The notes under the pieces: generated by a model
Database searches by the model: none
What the model saw: only the letters and a program-made list of their open reading frames with translations
What the model was told of the DNA's origin: nothing
Shown: positions 10,753 through 22,695 of the stretch, in pieces
Position numbering within the stretch: the stretch's first letter is position 1
How the letters are laid out: every line of letters starts with the position of its first letter
Assembly (NCBI GenBank): GCA_964017065.1
Contig: OZ024791.1
Coordinates: 8,969,322-9,033,321 of the forward strand
Length of the DNA stretch: 64,000 bases
Source: Haliclona indistincta
Lineage: Eukaryota > Porifera > Demospongiae > Haplosclerida > Chalinidae
Reading direction: 5' to 3'
Program-made: the position numbers and the translations under genes

Positions 10753-13700
10753 TCATCTCATGGAGCCCAGTCTGAAGGAGTCACCGCACACTTCACACAC
10801 CCTCACTGGCTTTGTTAGGTCAAACTTGACTATTGGCATCTGAGTGGATGTACACTTGTTGCATAGCAACCGACCACAGTGACGGCTAGAGAGAGAATGA
10901 GTGACAGGTATACATACATACAGGTGGGTGTGGCTACCAGTGATGCTTCCTAGTAGAGATGTTAAACTTTGTTTTGCACTCCATACAGTTCTGACCTTCA
11001 AGCCAAGCTGGCTCAGCCTGTATCTGATCTGTGGGACCGGCTGGGCATAGAGACATGCCCACTCTAGACACACCTACCTAGTATTCTGAACAATAGCTGT
11101 TTAGTGGCTACTGGGAAGTTGAACAAACTGACGGAGTCTTTATTACACATGCCAGGATGAGCTCCTGACTGTATGAGTGCATCACAGAGCATGCTATTTC
11201 CACCAAAATAAGCCAACAACAAAGCTAAAGAATAGATACTAGCGATTACTAATGTTAACACAATGTTGACAAGTACCTGTATTGCCATCAGCATCTTGTT
11301 TGTTGATTGGAAAATTTGGAACTACACTCTTGAGGAGATGGTATAAGGCGCTGGCATTATCCTTAGCAGACGCAGCCAACATGTGGAGACAGTTTCGGCC
11401 TCTGTGAGATGTTGACATGTCACATGACAGTAGGTGTGTCATGATTACCTCATGTTAACAGTCAATAAGTTGATGTTAGTGTCTTCAATGAGCACTTGTG
11501 AGCACTGTAAGTGGCCATATTGCATGGCTAGATGGAGGCCTACAGCAGGAGCTGTCATACATGGTGGCAGTACTGATTCATACTAACTGTTGTTATTCTC
11601 TTCATCTGTCTGATCAGGGTCTGCTCCATTCTCTATCAGCACTGACAATATCTCGGCTGAATCGCTCTCTACCGCCATGTGCAAGGTACCACGATGATGA
11701 TTATCAACATCACCCACTCTTGCTCCAGCAAGAAGCTATGTGTGATCATATACTAACCATGCAACAGCAGTAACAACACGACTCCTTGAACTTACCAGGT
11801 GTCTTGCTAATATCTCAGATCCATTCTTGACAGCAAAGTGTAGAGGTGTGTTCATTGTTGGATTCTGTACTTTAGAGTTGACGTCAACATGTACACTAAG
11901 GAGGAACAACACGGCTTCAACATCCTGGTTCAGTACAGCTAGGTGAAGGAAGTTCTGTCCCCTGTTGTCCATCTGAGAGAGAGTGAATCAATCTATCAGG
12001 TATGATGTTTCCCTTACCTCTTCAGCCGCCTTGGGTTCACGCTGTAGTATAGCTCTACCAGTCTTGTGGTCTCTAGAGGTGAGACAAGCTGCAAATGGTG
12101 TCTGGCCATGCTTGTCTTTAATGGAGAGGTTGAGAGATGGCTGAAGGAGCAGTATTTCAGAACATTGTGTATTCATTGAAGATATAGCAACATGAAGTGC
12201 AGTCTGCCCTTCAGAATCCTAGGAGAAACAATCAATGAGACACACCCACTGCCACACCCACCTTAACATTGACATCAGCATGATGGCTCATGAGGCATGT
12301 CACAATAGCATCAAGGCCACTAATACACGCCATATGTAGAGGAGGAGAGAATACACCATGCTGTGCCTGAAGAGGACGTGTTGGACTATTAACATCAGCT
12401 CCACTCTTGATGAGGAAACAAGCAGTGGGTGTGTCCCTGAGAAGGATAGCACGATGAAGAAGCGACAGTGATACACCATCAGATGAGCGATGCCAGGCAT
12501 TAGGATCACAGCCATGAGCAATCTAATGAGAGTGTGTAATAGCTAGCACTAGTAACGATAACACATACTAGTTTAGCAGCAATGGACTCTTGACCACTCC
12601 TCAGAGCTACCCATAGAGGGCTGTTACCATCAGCATCAGCCACACCCACCTCAGCACCAAGATCACACAATCGATCAGCGACAGCTTCCAGTTGATGACA
12701 TATCGCTAGTAACAATAATGTCTCGTCATAAGCAGTCCTACGAGGGGTGAGCACCTATAATCACATGACAGTTATGTGACAGACCTTTTCTTAAAGTTGG
12801 CGCCATGGTTGAGTAGGAATAGAGCAGCTGCAGCTTGCTCTCTGACAATGGCATAGAACAGTAGAGTATTGCCATCCCTACGAGGGCACTCCAGATCAGC
12901 GCCACTATCTAGCAGCTTCATAGCAATCTCCAGCTGGTTAGTCCATAGAGACAGCGATAATGGTGTCTCTTCTGCTCCATCTGACAGACCAATGTTGAGC
13001 TCAATACCTAGACGCCCGTGACTAGCCGCACCCTCTGAAAGCACTCTAGCAATACATCAACTACACGAGAGTGGTGATGAGCTATGGCAAGATGAAGAGC
13101 TGACCTCTTGCCAGGATCATGATCAATATCAAACTCTTCACGACTAGCTATGAACTCTCGTCCAGGAGGCGGCTCACTGACTGAGGCTTGCCGGCTAGCT
13201 CGTGATCCAGGAGGAGTTGACGAGGGCCTGTGAGTGGCTGGTGAAGAGAGGGGAGTGACCTTGTACAGCTGGTTATGAGGAGCAGGACTAGGAGCTAGCA
13301 CATCATCATCATCACTATCAGAACCAAATGGGTTATAGGCAGGAACTGGTTTCTGGTGTGTGGCAGGAGAGGATAGAGCAGTGAGGAGAGAGGGAGCGGC
13401 TAGCTGGCTGAGCTGCTCTAGCTGTGAGGATAGTCCAGTGTCCAGTTGTCTGGGGGTTTCCGTGGCAACCTGTGATGACATCACCAAAGGGGAGGGTCCA
13501 GGAACAGGAGAGGCAGTCCCTAGCAAGCTATGTGAAGATGAGGTAGCTGATAGTGGCGGCGGTCGGTGGTGTAGCATGGTCTGGAGGTTAGGGTCAGCTC
13601 CATACTGTAGTAGAACCATCACCAATTGATCTAAGCCATTAATGGCTGCAATATGGATAGGTGCTTCACCTTGCTGGTTACAATGGTTCACACCAGCGCT

Positions 13701-15708
13701 ATGATTAACCAGGAATATAGCGGCTGCTTCATTGGAAGATATAGCTGCTTGATGGAGTAAGGAGTTGCTAGTCTTGCTGTCGACAGCATTAACGTTGGCA
13801 CCACGAGCAACAAGACGCGAGGCGATGAGCTGATCATCTTGCTGCTGTTCCTTAAGTGTGGCAAGGTAGGTGTGGTCTAGCTTACTAACAGCTAGCCACA
13901 ATGCTGTGTCACCATTCTGGTTACGCAGGTCAAGATTGAGCCTACAGCAAACAAACACATTATCATCATGATGGATTCTTACTATCATGAGACAAGTGTG
14001 TGTGTGAGTGTGTGTGTGTGTGATGGTACCACTCACACAGGATGCTTCAATAACACATTGAAAATAGCGAGGTTATTATTCTCAATAGCTCTCATGAGCG
14101 GTGTATAGCCACGCCTGTCCTGGGCATCTGGATTAGCGTGATACTCCAGTAGCAGCTGTGTCACATCAGCCATGTTGTCGCTAGGCCATGGCGCCTCCTA
14201 CAGCAGCACAGTATGTGAGGGGGAGGAGCTAATGAGTGATGACCACACCTTAACATGTATAGACGAGACTAGCTGGAGAGCATTAGCTTGCCGATACACA
14301 GCAGCCAGATGGAGTGGTGTCTCCTGGCTAGTCTCCCTCGATAATATGGTACTAGCTCCACTCTTGATGAGGAATGAAGCTGCAAAACTGTCTCCTCTAG
14401 TAATGGCTAGATGTAGCAACGTATTGCCACTCTTGTCACGAAGATTAAGATCACACTTGTGACTAACAAGAGTGTTAGCAATACCCTCATGACGATTGAG
14501 CAGTGCTAGATTCAGAGGGATCTTGCCATCTTCATCACATCATTCATCCAGTTTACCAGGTAGCTAGAGTGAGTGAGTGAGTGAGTGAGTGAGTGAGTGA
14601 GTGAGTGAGTGAGTGAGGGAATGAGTGAGTGAGTGAGGGAATGAGTGAGTGAGTGAGTGAGTGAGTGAAGGAATGAGTGAGTGAGTGAGTGAGGGAATGA
14701 GTGAGGGAATGAGTGAGTGAGGGAATGAGTGAGTAAGTGTCTACCTCAGCATTGTGCTCTATAATAAACATGAAGACCACATCTTCTCGCTGATGGAGGA
14801 TAGCTAGGTGCAGTGGATAAGATGAGTGAGCCTTGAACATGTCATATAGTAATGGGGCACTCAGTTCAGCAAAGTCAGCTGTATTCAAATCACTCTACAA
14901 CACACACACACATGATACCTACATAATGATGATGGTACTACCTACCCAATGATTTGATATAATCTGGAGACAATATTTCTTAAGTTGTTCGGCATTATGC
15001 TCCTCTGATGTCTGATAGAGCCTGATACAGTTATGTACAGCTACTGTTGATATCAGTGTCTGCTCACATCTGCAGCCAGATATAAACCAACACATATGTG
15101 ATGAGGAACTCACTTTTCCTTTAGTTGTGGTAGGCGGTATTTGTTTGAAGCACAGAGCAGCTCAATAATGGCGGCATGGTCCGAGGGCATACTGAGTGAG
15201 TCAGTGTACACCCATCGCAACAAACAGCTAGCCACATATGGTGTAAGGTTAGTGAGATCAAGGGTATCTGTGTTTGACAGCTTCTCATCTGAGGGACACC
15301 ATTGATTACTACGACTAGCCAGGACCAAGCGATGAGCAGGCACTGACCGGTCAGCTAGCTGCACCGATATATCACTGTTATAGGACAAGGACAATGACAC
15401 ATTATGACGTCACTATGGCTTCACCTGTATAAAGGTTTGTCATACAAGTCGTTTACTAAGTTAACAAGACGCGATACAAAGTGATCCGGTCCCAGGTTAC
15501 TAGATCCAGCCACCTCGCGTGTGTATCGCCGCTCCAGTTCAGCATGGCGGCCCTGCAGTCGTACATACTGCTCTCTCAGCAGCTGCAAGTGTTGCTGCAG
15601 TTTAACGATCTCGCCTACTAGGCAACACAGAGAAACAAACAATGATTGACAATACAATATAAGATGGCGCACAAACAGAGCCACAAGCAACTCACTGGAG
15701 GCGGCCAT
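10753..15708 (-). CDS. ANKFY1: Rabankyrin-5: BTB, ankyrin repeats and FYVE domain (many exons)
   Basis: ANKFY1 is a Rab5 effector on early endosomes and macropinosomes. ATG 15708 starts MAASSEIVKLQQHLQLLREQY, a coiled coil as in the human protein. The BTB domain follows (DISVQLADRSVPAHRLVLASRS, LLRWVYTDSL), then a BACK-like helix region and about twenty ankyrin repeats (for example GNTLLHLAITRGDS, GETPLHIAAINGLDQ-like units, GNSPLWVALRSGQES). A serine/proline-rich insert lies near 13150-13560. The C-terminal FYVE finger reads RHCGRLLCNKC then FDLTKPVRVCEVCGD. Stop at 10753. In the exon near 14500-14550 an in-frame TGA (14531-14533 region) interrupts strongly conserved sequence, between LPGKLDE and CDEDGKIPLNLAL. 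Everything else is open, so this is either a nonsense allele, a sequence error or read-through. Confidence 0.92.
14568..14736. repeat. (GAGT)n microsatellite forming an intron's polypyrimidine tract
   Basis: GAGTGAGT repeats with GGGAAT interruptions fill one ANKFY1 intron. Read on the coding (minus) strand the repeat is CTCA, and it runs directly into the acceptor CTCACTCTAG, so it acts as the polypyrimidine tract. Confidence 0.9.
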
Positions 15709-15787
15709 TCTATAGAAATCCGTATACTCTCGTACACGCTTAGCCCCACCCATTGGCATTGGTTGATGTTACGTCAACAACGTGATT
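15709..15787. promoter_or_regulatory. Bidirectional promoter, ANKFY1 / phospholipase B-like
   Basis: The two start codons are 79 bases apart on opposite strands. The spacer holds two tandem inverted CCAAT boxes (CATTGGCATTGG at about 15751-15762) and a CRE/ATF-type site TTACGTCA at 15769-15776. CCAAT plus CRE is a common arrangement in divergent promoters of animals; function here is inferred. Confidence 0.6.
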
Positions 15788-18633
15788 ATGGCTTTGAGCA
15801 TGATGAGCGAGTCGGCCCTCATCAGCAGGCTAGCAGCTATAGTGGTTGTGGTGTGTTGCTGTTCACTGCAGCTGGTGTTTGGACGAGTCAAGGAACAGGC
15901 AGAAATAATCTCCTTGGTTCGAGCCGGTTCGTGGCAATATGAGGTGGTTAAAGGGAGGCATGATCAGGCCATAGCTACCTCAGTGCTCAGGAATGATGTG
16001 AATGAGACAGGGTATGTGTGATCAGCTGCCACTGGATCATCGTGTGTCTAATCATTAGGTGGGCTATGCTGGAGGTCCATGGCAATAATGCCGCCATTGC
16101 TACAGATGAAGAGATAGCATATGCAGCTGGCTATGCTGAGGGTGTACAGACGGCTGAACTGATCTATATGTCATACATGAATAGTTTTGGTAACAAGATA
16201 TACTGTAGCCAGCAATCACAATATTGTGATAAGCTGAGAGATTTCCTTGATAAGAACCAGCAATACATGTATCAAGAGATTGACAGGAATCCTGGTTCCC
16301 AGTATTGGCATCAGGTATGAGGCATGGCATGATGACATCATCATTGATGTTTTCACTAGGTGAAGCTGTACCTGCAGCAGCTGAAGGGATTGAGAGATGG
16401 TTACCATAACAACACTGAGGTACCGCCACTCCCTAATGAGAGCTTCCTGTGAGCCACGCCTCTATCTATTGATCACTCATGATCAAGCTTGTATAGATTG
16501 ATTCAGATATATGAAGATCTCGATGATCTTGAACAACTCTTGCAAGCAAAGCAGTTTGAGAAGAATCCATTGTTTAGCTCACGGAAAGTGGGAACGGGTC
16601 ATTGTTCTGCTCTTATTAAAGTGTTGCCAGGCAACACTGATCTGTACACATCACATGACACATGGGGTGACTATCACGCAATGTTGAGAGTTATCAAGCT
16701 ATATGATCTCCCATACCATACCCAGCCTAATGGTGCCGGCACACCAGTAGCATCCCAGAGGATAGCAATGTCATCATATCCTGGCAAGCTACAATCAGAG
16801 GATGACTATCACATGACTAGCACTGGATTAGTGAGTCTGTTACCATGACTACCATTATATGTTACCACACTGTAGGTTGCTATGGAGACCACTAATGAGT
16901 ATAGTAATCTTGATCTATTGAATGATATTACTCCAGAGTGTGTGTTTGAGCCGATCAGAGTCATGGTGGCTAACAGACTAGCCAGGAATGGACGTGACTG
17001 GGTACAGACATTTGCTATCGAGAACAGTGGAACGTAAGCACACACAATACTATACTACTAGGTACAATAATCAGTGGATGATAGTGGATTATAAGATACT
17101 ATACTACTAGGTACAATAATCAGTGGATGATAGTGGATTATAAGATACTATACTACTAGGTACAATAATCAGTGGATGATAGTGGATTATAAGATACTGT
17201 ACTACTAGGTACAATAATCAGTGGATGATAGTGGATTATAAGATACTGTACTACTAGGTACAATAATCAGTGGATGATAGTGGATTATAAGATACTGTAC
17301 TACTAGGTACAATAATCAGTGGATGATAGTGGATTATAAGATACTATACTACTAGGTACAATAATCAGTGGATGATAGTGGATTATAAGATACTGTACTA
17401 CTAGGTACAATAATCAGTGGATGATAGTGGATTATAAGATACTGTACTACTAGGTACAATAATCAGTGGATGATAGTGGATTATAAGATACTATACTACT
17501 AGGTACAATAATCAGTGGATGATAGTGGATTATAAGATACTATACTACTAGGTACAATAATCAGTGGATTATAGTGGATTATAAGATACTGTACTACTAG
17601 GTACAATAATCAGTGGATGATAGTGGATTATAAGATACTGTACTACTAGGTACAATAATCAGTGGATGATAGTGGATTATAAGATACTGTACTACTAGGT
17701 ACAATAATCAGTGGATTATAGTGGATTATAAGATACTGTACTACTAGGTACAATAATCAGTGGATGATAGTGGATTATAAGATACTATACTACTAGGTAC
17801 AATAATCAGTGGATGATAGTGGATTATAAGATGTTTACCGCTGGGAAGGAACTGCCATCAGCTAATCTTCTCTGGGTATTGGAACAACTACCGTAAGAGT
17901 ATACTGCTGGCAGTTGCTAATAATCATCATTCACTCTTAGAGGTACTGTTGTGTTTGGTGATCAGACCAAGGTCCTTCGTGATACGACATACTGGGCCAG
18001 TTATAACATCCCGTGAGTGTCACTAACCATGAAGCACTCATCTCTATAATATTGTATTAGGTTCTATAGCACTATATTTAATGTGAGTGGTAATGCTGAA
18101 GAACAGCTCAAGTATGGAGACATGTTCAGTCATGATAGATGTCCTCGTGCCAGGATATTTGCACGTAATCATACTAATGTACATGATATGGAGTCAATGA
18201 TAGCATTGATGAGGTGAGTGCTGCATGACAGCGCTTGCTGGTGTTATAAAGAGCTGTGTAGGTATAACGACTATCAGAATGATCCTCTATCAGCATGCGA
18301 CTGTGATCCACCATATTCAGCTGAGAACGCTATTGCTGCCCGATCTGACCTCAATCCTATCAATGGCACTTACCCTATTGATTTCCTTGGTCACCGTTGC
18401 CATGGTGCCACAGACAATAAGGTTAGCCATCATCTGATGTTTTATTGTAGCTTGATGTCACGGTATAGGTCACTTCATCTAAGATGATAACAAACCTTAG
18501 TTTCATGGCAACATGCGGCCCAACCCATCAACAGCAGCCTGTATTCCAATGGACCGAGGCTGGGTTTGGTGATATACCAATGGGTCATCCCAACCGTTTT
18601 GATTTTAATCCTATTCTAGTGGATTGGCAATAA
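15788..18633 (+). CDS. Phospholipase B-like protein (PLBD family), secreted/lysosomal
   Basis: PLBD proteins are lysosomal N-terminal-nucleophile amidase-fold hydrolases that mature by self-cleavage at a cysteine. ATG 15788 gives MALSMMSESALIS followed by a hydrophobic signal (LAAIVVVVCCCSLQLVF). Family motifs are clear: GWAMLEVHGNN, GYAEGVQTAELIY, then the nucleophile region VGTGHCSALIKVLPGN (Cys at about residue 225), TDLYTSHDTWGDYHAMLR, and AIENSGTYNNQWMIVDYK. Later come RIFARNHTNVHDMESM, ACDCDPPYS, IDFLGHRCHGATDNKV and GFGDIPMGHPNRFDFNP; TAA at 18631. Introns are short except 17040-17796, which is filled by sixteen tandem copies of its own acceptor and exon start (see findings). PLBD1 versus PLBD2 is not resolved. 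Confidence 0.93.
17041..17831. repeat. 49-base minisatellite made of a splice acceptor plus exon start, 16 copies
   Basis: The unit starts at GGTACAATAATCAGTGG and recurs every 49 bases from 17061 to 17796 (16 copies, a few substitutions). Each unit contains the acceptor ACTACTAG and the first 35 bases of the next exon (YNNQWMIVDYK). Only the last copy continues into the rest of the exon (MFTAGKELPS). In every earlier copy the frame reads on to TAC TAC TAG, a stop. Confidence 0.95.
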
Positions 18634-18679
18634 TTATAATGTGCTGTATTCATTATCATGTGCTGAGGTGGCTGTATTG

Positions 18680-20081
18680 TTAGTTGTGTCTCTTTCTAGT
18701 CTCTCTCATTGGTAGTACATATCGCTGTGGGACCTCTAGTGGAGGGGAGTAGCCATCTTGATAAGTGGTATCTTCAAACAGTACAGAGTAGTCAGTATCA
18801 ATCTATAGAAGAGGACTAACATGCATGCTGCAGATCATAGTGGACTCACATCAGCAGGTGGTTCATGTATTATGGCTGGATAAAAACATGTAGTCTGAGG
18901 ATACAGTGCTAATACATGCTACAAAGAAGAGGAACAAGTCATGAATGACGACACATTTCATATAGCTACCTGTCCTGGTCGAAATAAAGCTTTGGGAGTA
19001 GTGGCTGGATCAACCTTGTAGTTTGGTAGAGGGATGACTCGTCTCTTGCTAACATGATACCTCCTGTATAATGATGAATACTAGCAAGACAGACATGGTG
19101 GCTTCTGACCGCTTCTCATTATGTCCTTCTTCATCTATATCATCTACTACATAACGATGATAATGAGAGTTATATGATACTACTGCTGCTAATATCCACT
19201 GCTCTTCATCTCCATCTTCTGTGGTTACTCTAGCGGCTACCTGGTCGTCTGGTTTACATTTATGCTTCTCTTCAGCTTGCACAGCGCCACATAATGGAGG
19301 AGGGCTGACCCAACAGTGCATTATACCATCATTATTATAACTTACTCTTCACCTGCCTTCCCTCTCCAAACAGGCTGCTGATATGCATACTGTTGCAGTA
19401 CGTTCATGAGCATTCCCTTCCTCATGCCAGTCCGTCTGTATAGTGATGATAACGGTCATGCAGCAAGACACGCCATGCAGCAAGACACACCGTACCTTGC
19501 AGTAACATCCTCCATCTTGCGTTGTTGTGTTGTTGGTCTGGCTGTATATCATCATCATCATCATCATAGTCATCAAGCATGCGATCACTGTAGCTTACAT
19601 TTCTTATCTCCTAGTTCTTGTTTAATCTCTACTATCTTACTAATGGCTTGGTTCACCATACTATATATAGAGGGCGGGGAATAGACGGTGACATTACACA
19701 ATATCTTACGCTTGCTCATGCTTTGCCTCTTGAAGTGCATTGGCATACAAGTTTTGTAGTTTCTGCTTAAAATATGGCGACACTACACGGCACATATGCA
19801 GTAACTGGAGAATACAATGAATTAGTCACACCTCTCAGCTCTTCCCTCATCTTCTGATGGGTCTTGCCGATACTCAGCAGTGTGTGATCTCCTCTGGTTC
19901 GCTCATTCTACAGTACAACCCATAACATAATACAACGGTGGTATTTTCTCCTGCAGCTTGCCTCCGTCTGTCTAACCAGCTGAGACAGTTCTTGTAACAT
20001 GGCGGCTATAGTTGGGGTCACCTCGGACTGACGAGACGAGGATGACCCGTGATGAGCCATTATCTTACCACCTCGAGGCAT
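18680..20081 (-). CDS. SGF29: SAGA-associated factor 29 (tandem Tudor H3K4me reader)
   Basis: SGF29 tethers the SAGA and ATAC acetyltransferase complexes to H3K4me2/3. The first ATG (20081) gives MPRGGKIMAHHGSSSSR, then a helical segment TIAAMLQELSQLVRQTEA; ATG 20060 is an alternative. The tandem Tudor region begins at about 19320: PPLCGAVQAEE, DDQVAARVTTEDGDEEQWILAAVVSY, YVVDDIDEEGHNEKR. The second Tudor lies in exons near 18680-19040, with VLFEDTTYQDGYSPPLEVPQRYV, the aromatic-pocket segment of the family. It ends PMRETRKRHN at 18680. It is head-to-head with EMC6 and converges with the phospholipase B-like gene, 46 bases apart. Confidence 0.9.
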
Positions 20082-20186
20082 CACTGCTTCCAAGCAAAAG
20101 CTTGATCACGAAGCTAGACTCGACTCTCTAGCTCGCTTGGTATATCTAGTGGGAGTGGTTTTAGGCGTGGCCAGCCCGCAAGCAAC

Positions 20187-20507
20187 ATGGACAGTTCGCT
20201 GCTGGGAAAGACACTGAACGAGAAAGCAGTGCAGCACAACAGTTTCATCGTGGAATATTGTCGCACAAGTGTAGCAGTATTATCCGGGATCACTGCCGGC
20301 ATACTTGGGTTGACAGGGCTGTTGGGCTTCGGTCTATACATCGTATTCTCTCTGGTGCTGTCATTAATGCTGGTTATCAAAGCAGGCGCTGAATGGAGTC
20401 GTTACTTCACTACTCGTCGTGTTCTGATGTTTGATGGTATACTAGGAGGGCTGTTTGCCTATATACTGCTGTGGACATTCAGTTATGGAATGGTACATGT
20501 CTTCTAA
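20187..20507 (+). CDS. EMC6: ER membrane protein complex subunit 6 (single exon)
   Basis: EMC6 is a core transmembrane subunit of the EMC insertase, which places membrane helices in the ER bilayer. The 106-residue ORF has no intron and matches the family almost end to end: VEYCRTSVAVLSGITAGILG, LTGLLGFGLYIVF, then KAGAEWSRYFTTRR and the ending WTFSYGMVHVF (human WTFLYGMVHVY). Three hydrophobic segments are visible. The start ATG 20187 aligns with the human N-terminus. The stop is 9 bases from the end of the convergent GLTP-domain gene. Confidence 0.96.
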   Translation: MDSSLLGKTLNEKAVQHNSFIVEYCRTSVAVLSGITAGILGLTGLLGFGLYIVFSLVLSLMLVIKAGAEWSRYFTTRRVLMFDGILGGLFAYILLWTFSYGMVHVF

Positions 20508-20515
20508 TAACAATA

Positions 20516-22580
20516 TTATTGATAAAGCACATTGTTTAACCCTTTGTGTTCATAATAACGGTTGATTTCATTAATGACACTCCTTATTCTGTCAAGAGAG
20601 TTCCTTATATCAGCCATGAGCTGTTCATTAGATATGTCAGTGCCACGCTTTAATGATGAGATGAGTACGTCATAGGTTGGGAAGCATCTTACTATGATCT
20701 GTAGAAGGTACATACCGCATGACTATAGTATACTGACTTATGAGCATAGTATACTGACTTATGAGCATAGTATACTGACTTATGAGCATAGTATACTAAC
20801 TATAGTATACTGACTTATGAGCATAGTATACTGACTATAGTATACTGACTTATGAGCATAGTATACTGACTTATGAGCACAGTATACTGCATGACTATGA
20901 CTATAGTATACTGACTTATGAGCACAGTATACTGCATTATGACTATAGTATACTGACTTGTAGCCAAGGCGACCGTAAGGTCAAAGGCGCCGCTCGGTGG
21001 TTATATCTCGTATACCATGGGCAATACGAGTATTTCCAGAAAGTGACGTAACATAGCAACACACTAGCAACTACCCAGGCTCTGCGTGGCTGGCTAATAG
21101 AGAGCCTGGTACGCATTGCATGCGCATGTGTCAGATTTTGAAAAGCGCGGGTGAATAATCGAGAGACACCGCCCTCGCCCCGCCTTAATAAATGTATGCA
21201 TTAATGCGAACAACGCTGGAAATATTGTTTGGGATCCAACCACGCTCAGGCAAGCTGCTGCATCTACTTGGCTGCTTGTCCAGGTACACACGACCAAATT
21301 GTGAGCAATTGGAGATCTGTCTAGACATAGAACACTTACTTTGTCGAAATCAGGCCAAAATCGAGAATATTTGCCGCTCGTGGCATTCAATATGGCTCGT
21401 TGCAGTACAATGCTTCATCGTGGCATGCTTAGCCGGCCTAAACACTGCTGCTTCTGTGTTTTTTCAAAACTAACAATGAGTATCCTGATATAAGCAAGAG
21501 TGCACGGACATCAACAGTAGTTTACTGTAGTATACGATGTAACCATCAGGTTAGTGAGATTACATTACATCATTTTCGCGCAATCGCGGCATGCACATGC
21601 AATGCGTACCAGGCTCTCTAATAGCCACCCACTCCGAGAGCCTGGGTACGAGGCTACCTAGCAACAAGATGGCATCTTTCAGCAAAGCACTGTCATTAGC
21701 CTCTGGTGACTTCTATGGAGGCTCTACTCCCATGAGCGCTTTGTTTAGTAACCAAAAGAGCAGTATTATCGAGTTTCTTGGGCTACAAAATGGCTAACCC
21801 ATTGCACCTTGGTAGTACGCGATGTAACCTCGGGGGTTAATTTACCACCCTCGGTTATATTGCTGCGTACCGCCTCGGTTGCCATGAATTAACCTACAAT
21901 CATGATGAGCATAGTATACTGACTAAGAATATACTGACTTATGAGTATACTGACTAAGAATATACTGACTTATGAGTATACTGACTAAAAGTATAGAACT
22001 ACTTACCAGGAATAGACCTCTGACTATAAATGAGTGATATGGCTTTAGTGATTCTGTGTATGACTTGTGTGCTATGGTGACCAGATCTGTCTTGCCGGAT
22101 GCCACTTCATCTAGGAACACAAACATGAACTCCAGAGACCTGCAGTGATAATTATAGTAATGAAGATGCCAACTATCTAGTTGACCTCTTCAACCAGAGC
22201 AGTCCTAGTGTACAGGAGCTGCTCCTAGTGTATGTTGCTTCATCTATTTCTCTGTCAACAAAGCTCTGTAGTGATGGATACCAGTCAGGATGCCTCTGAT
22301 AGTGATCTCTCAGTCTCTATAGTGATGATAGCACCACTCATGAGCAACATCATGACGTGGCTTACCTGTATATCTCCGTTGACACCTTTTTTAACAGGAG
22401 CAAACACAGTGGCATTGAACACATCTACACAATGGTGATATCAGTATGATTAGCTGCATTATATATACCTAGTAGTGGCAGTAGATGAGTACAAGCTGAC
22501 AAGAATGGCTCGGTTGGAATAGGGTCTCCTGACTCGGACACAACAGGGAACTGATGATTCGGATCTGAAAACAGAGTCAT
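20516..22580 (-). CDS. Glycolipid transfer protein (GLTP) domain protein
   Basis: GLTP-fold proteins move glycosphingolipids or ceramide-1-phosphate between membranes. In-phase exons on the minus strand read MTLFSDPNHQFPVVSES..., FLSACTHLLPLLDVFNATVFAPVKK-GVNGDIQ, RLRDHYQRHPDWYPSLQSFVDREIDEAT, GLLWLKRSLEFMFVFLDEVASG, KSYTESLKPYHSFIVRGLFL and the helical C-terminus RNSLDRIRSVINEINRYYEH. The conserved D/N near DIQ, the tryptophan of LLWLKR and the histidine of PYHSFIV are the sugar/lipid headgroup residues of the family. Similarity to the FAPP2 (PLEKHA8) GLTP domain is greatest around FAPVK, but no PH domain is present. ATG 22580 is used; an ATG at 22663 would need an out-of-phase intron. The last intron is enlarged by repeats and an insertion. 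Confidence 0.87.
20713..21990. repeat. 21-base minisatellite interrupted by a ~940-base insertion
   Basis: Units of ATGAGCATAGTATACTGACTT occupy about 20713-20956 and resume at about 21896-21990, all in the last intron of the GLTP gene. Between them an insertion begins GTAGCCAAGGCGACC. It contains an inverted repeat: GCTAATAGAGAGCCTGGTAC (21091 on) versus its reverse complement near 21605-21630, with flanking homology making arms of about 70-80 bases. An ORF at 21192-21473 inside it matches nothing I recognise. Confidence 0.75.
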
Positions 22581-22695
22581 CTTGTCGTGCCGTTAGACCG
22601 ATCACTACATAGCCTACTCGGCAGATCAGTGAGTTCACCTGATGACAAGGCCGCGCCGGACATGACAGACCACGCCCACTGATAGGCGTGGCACC

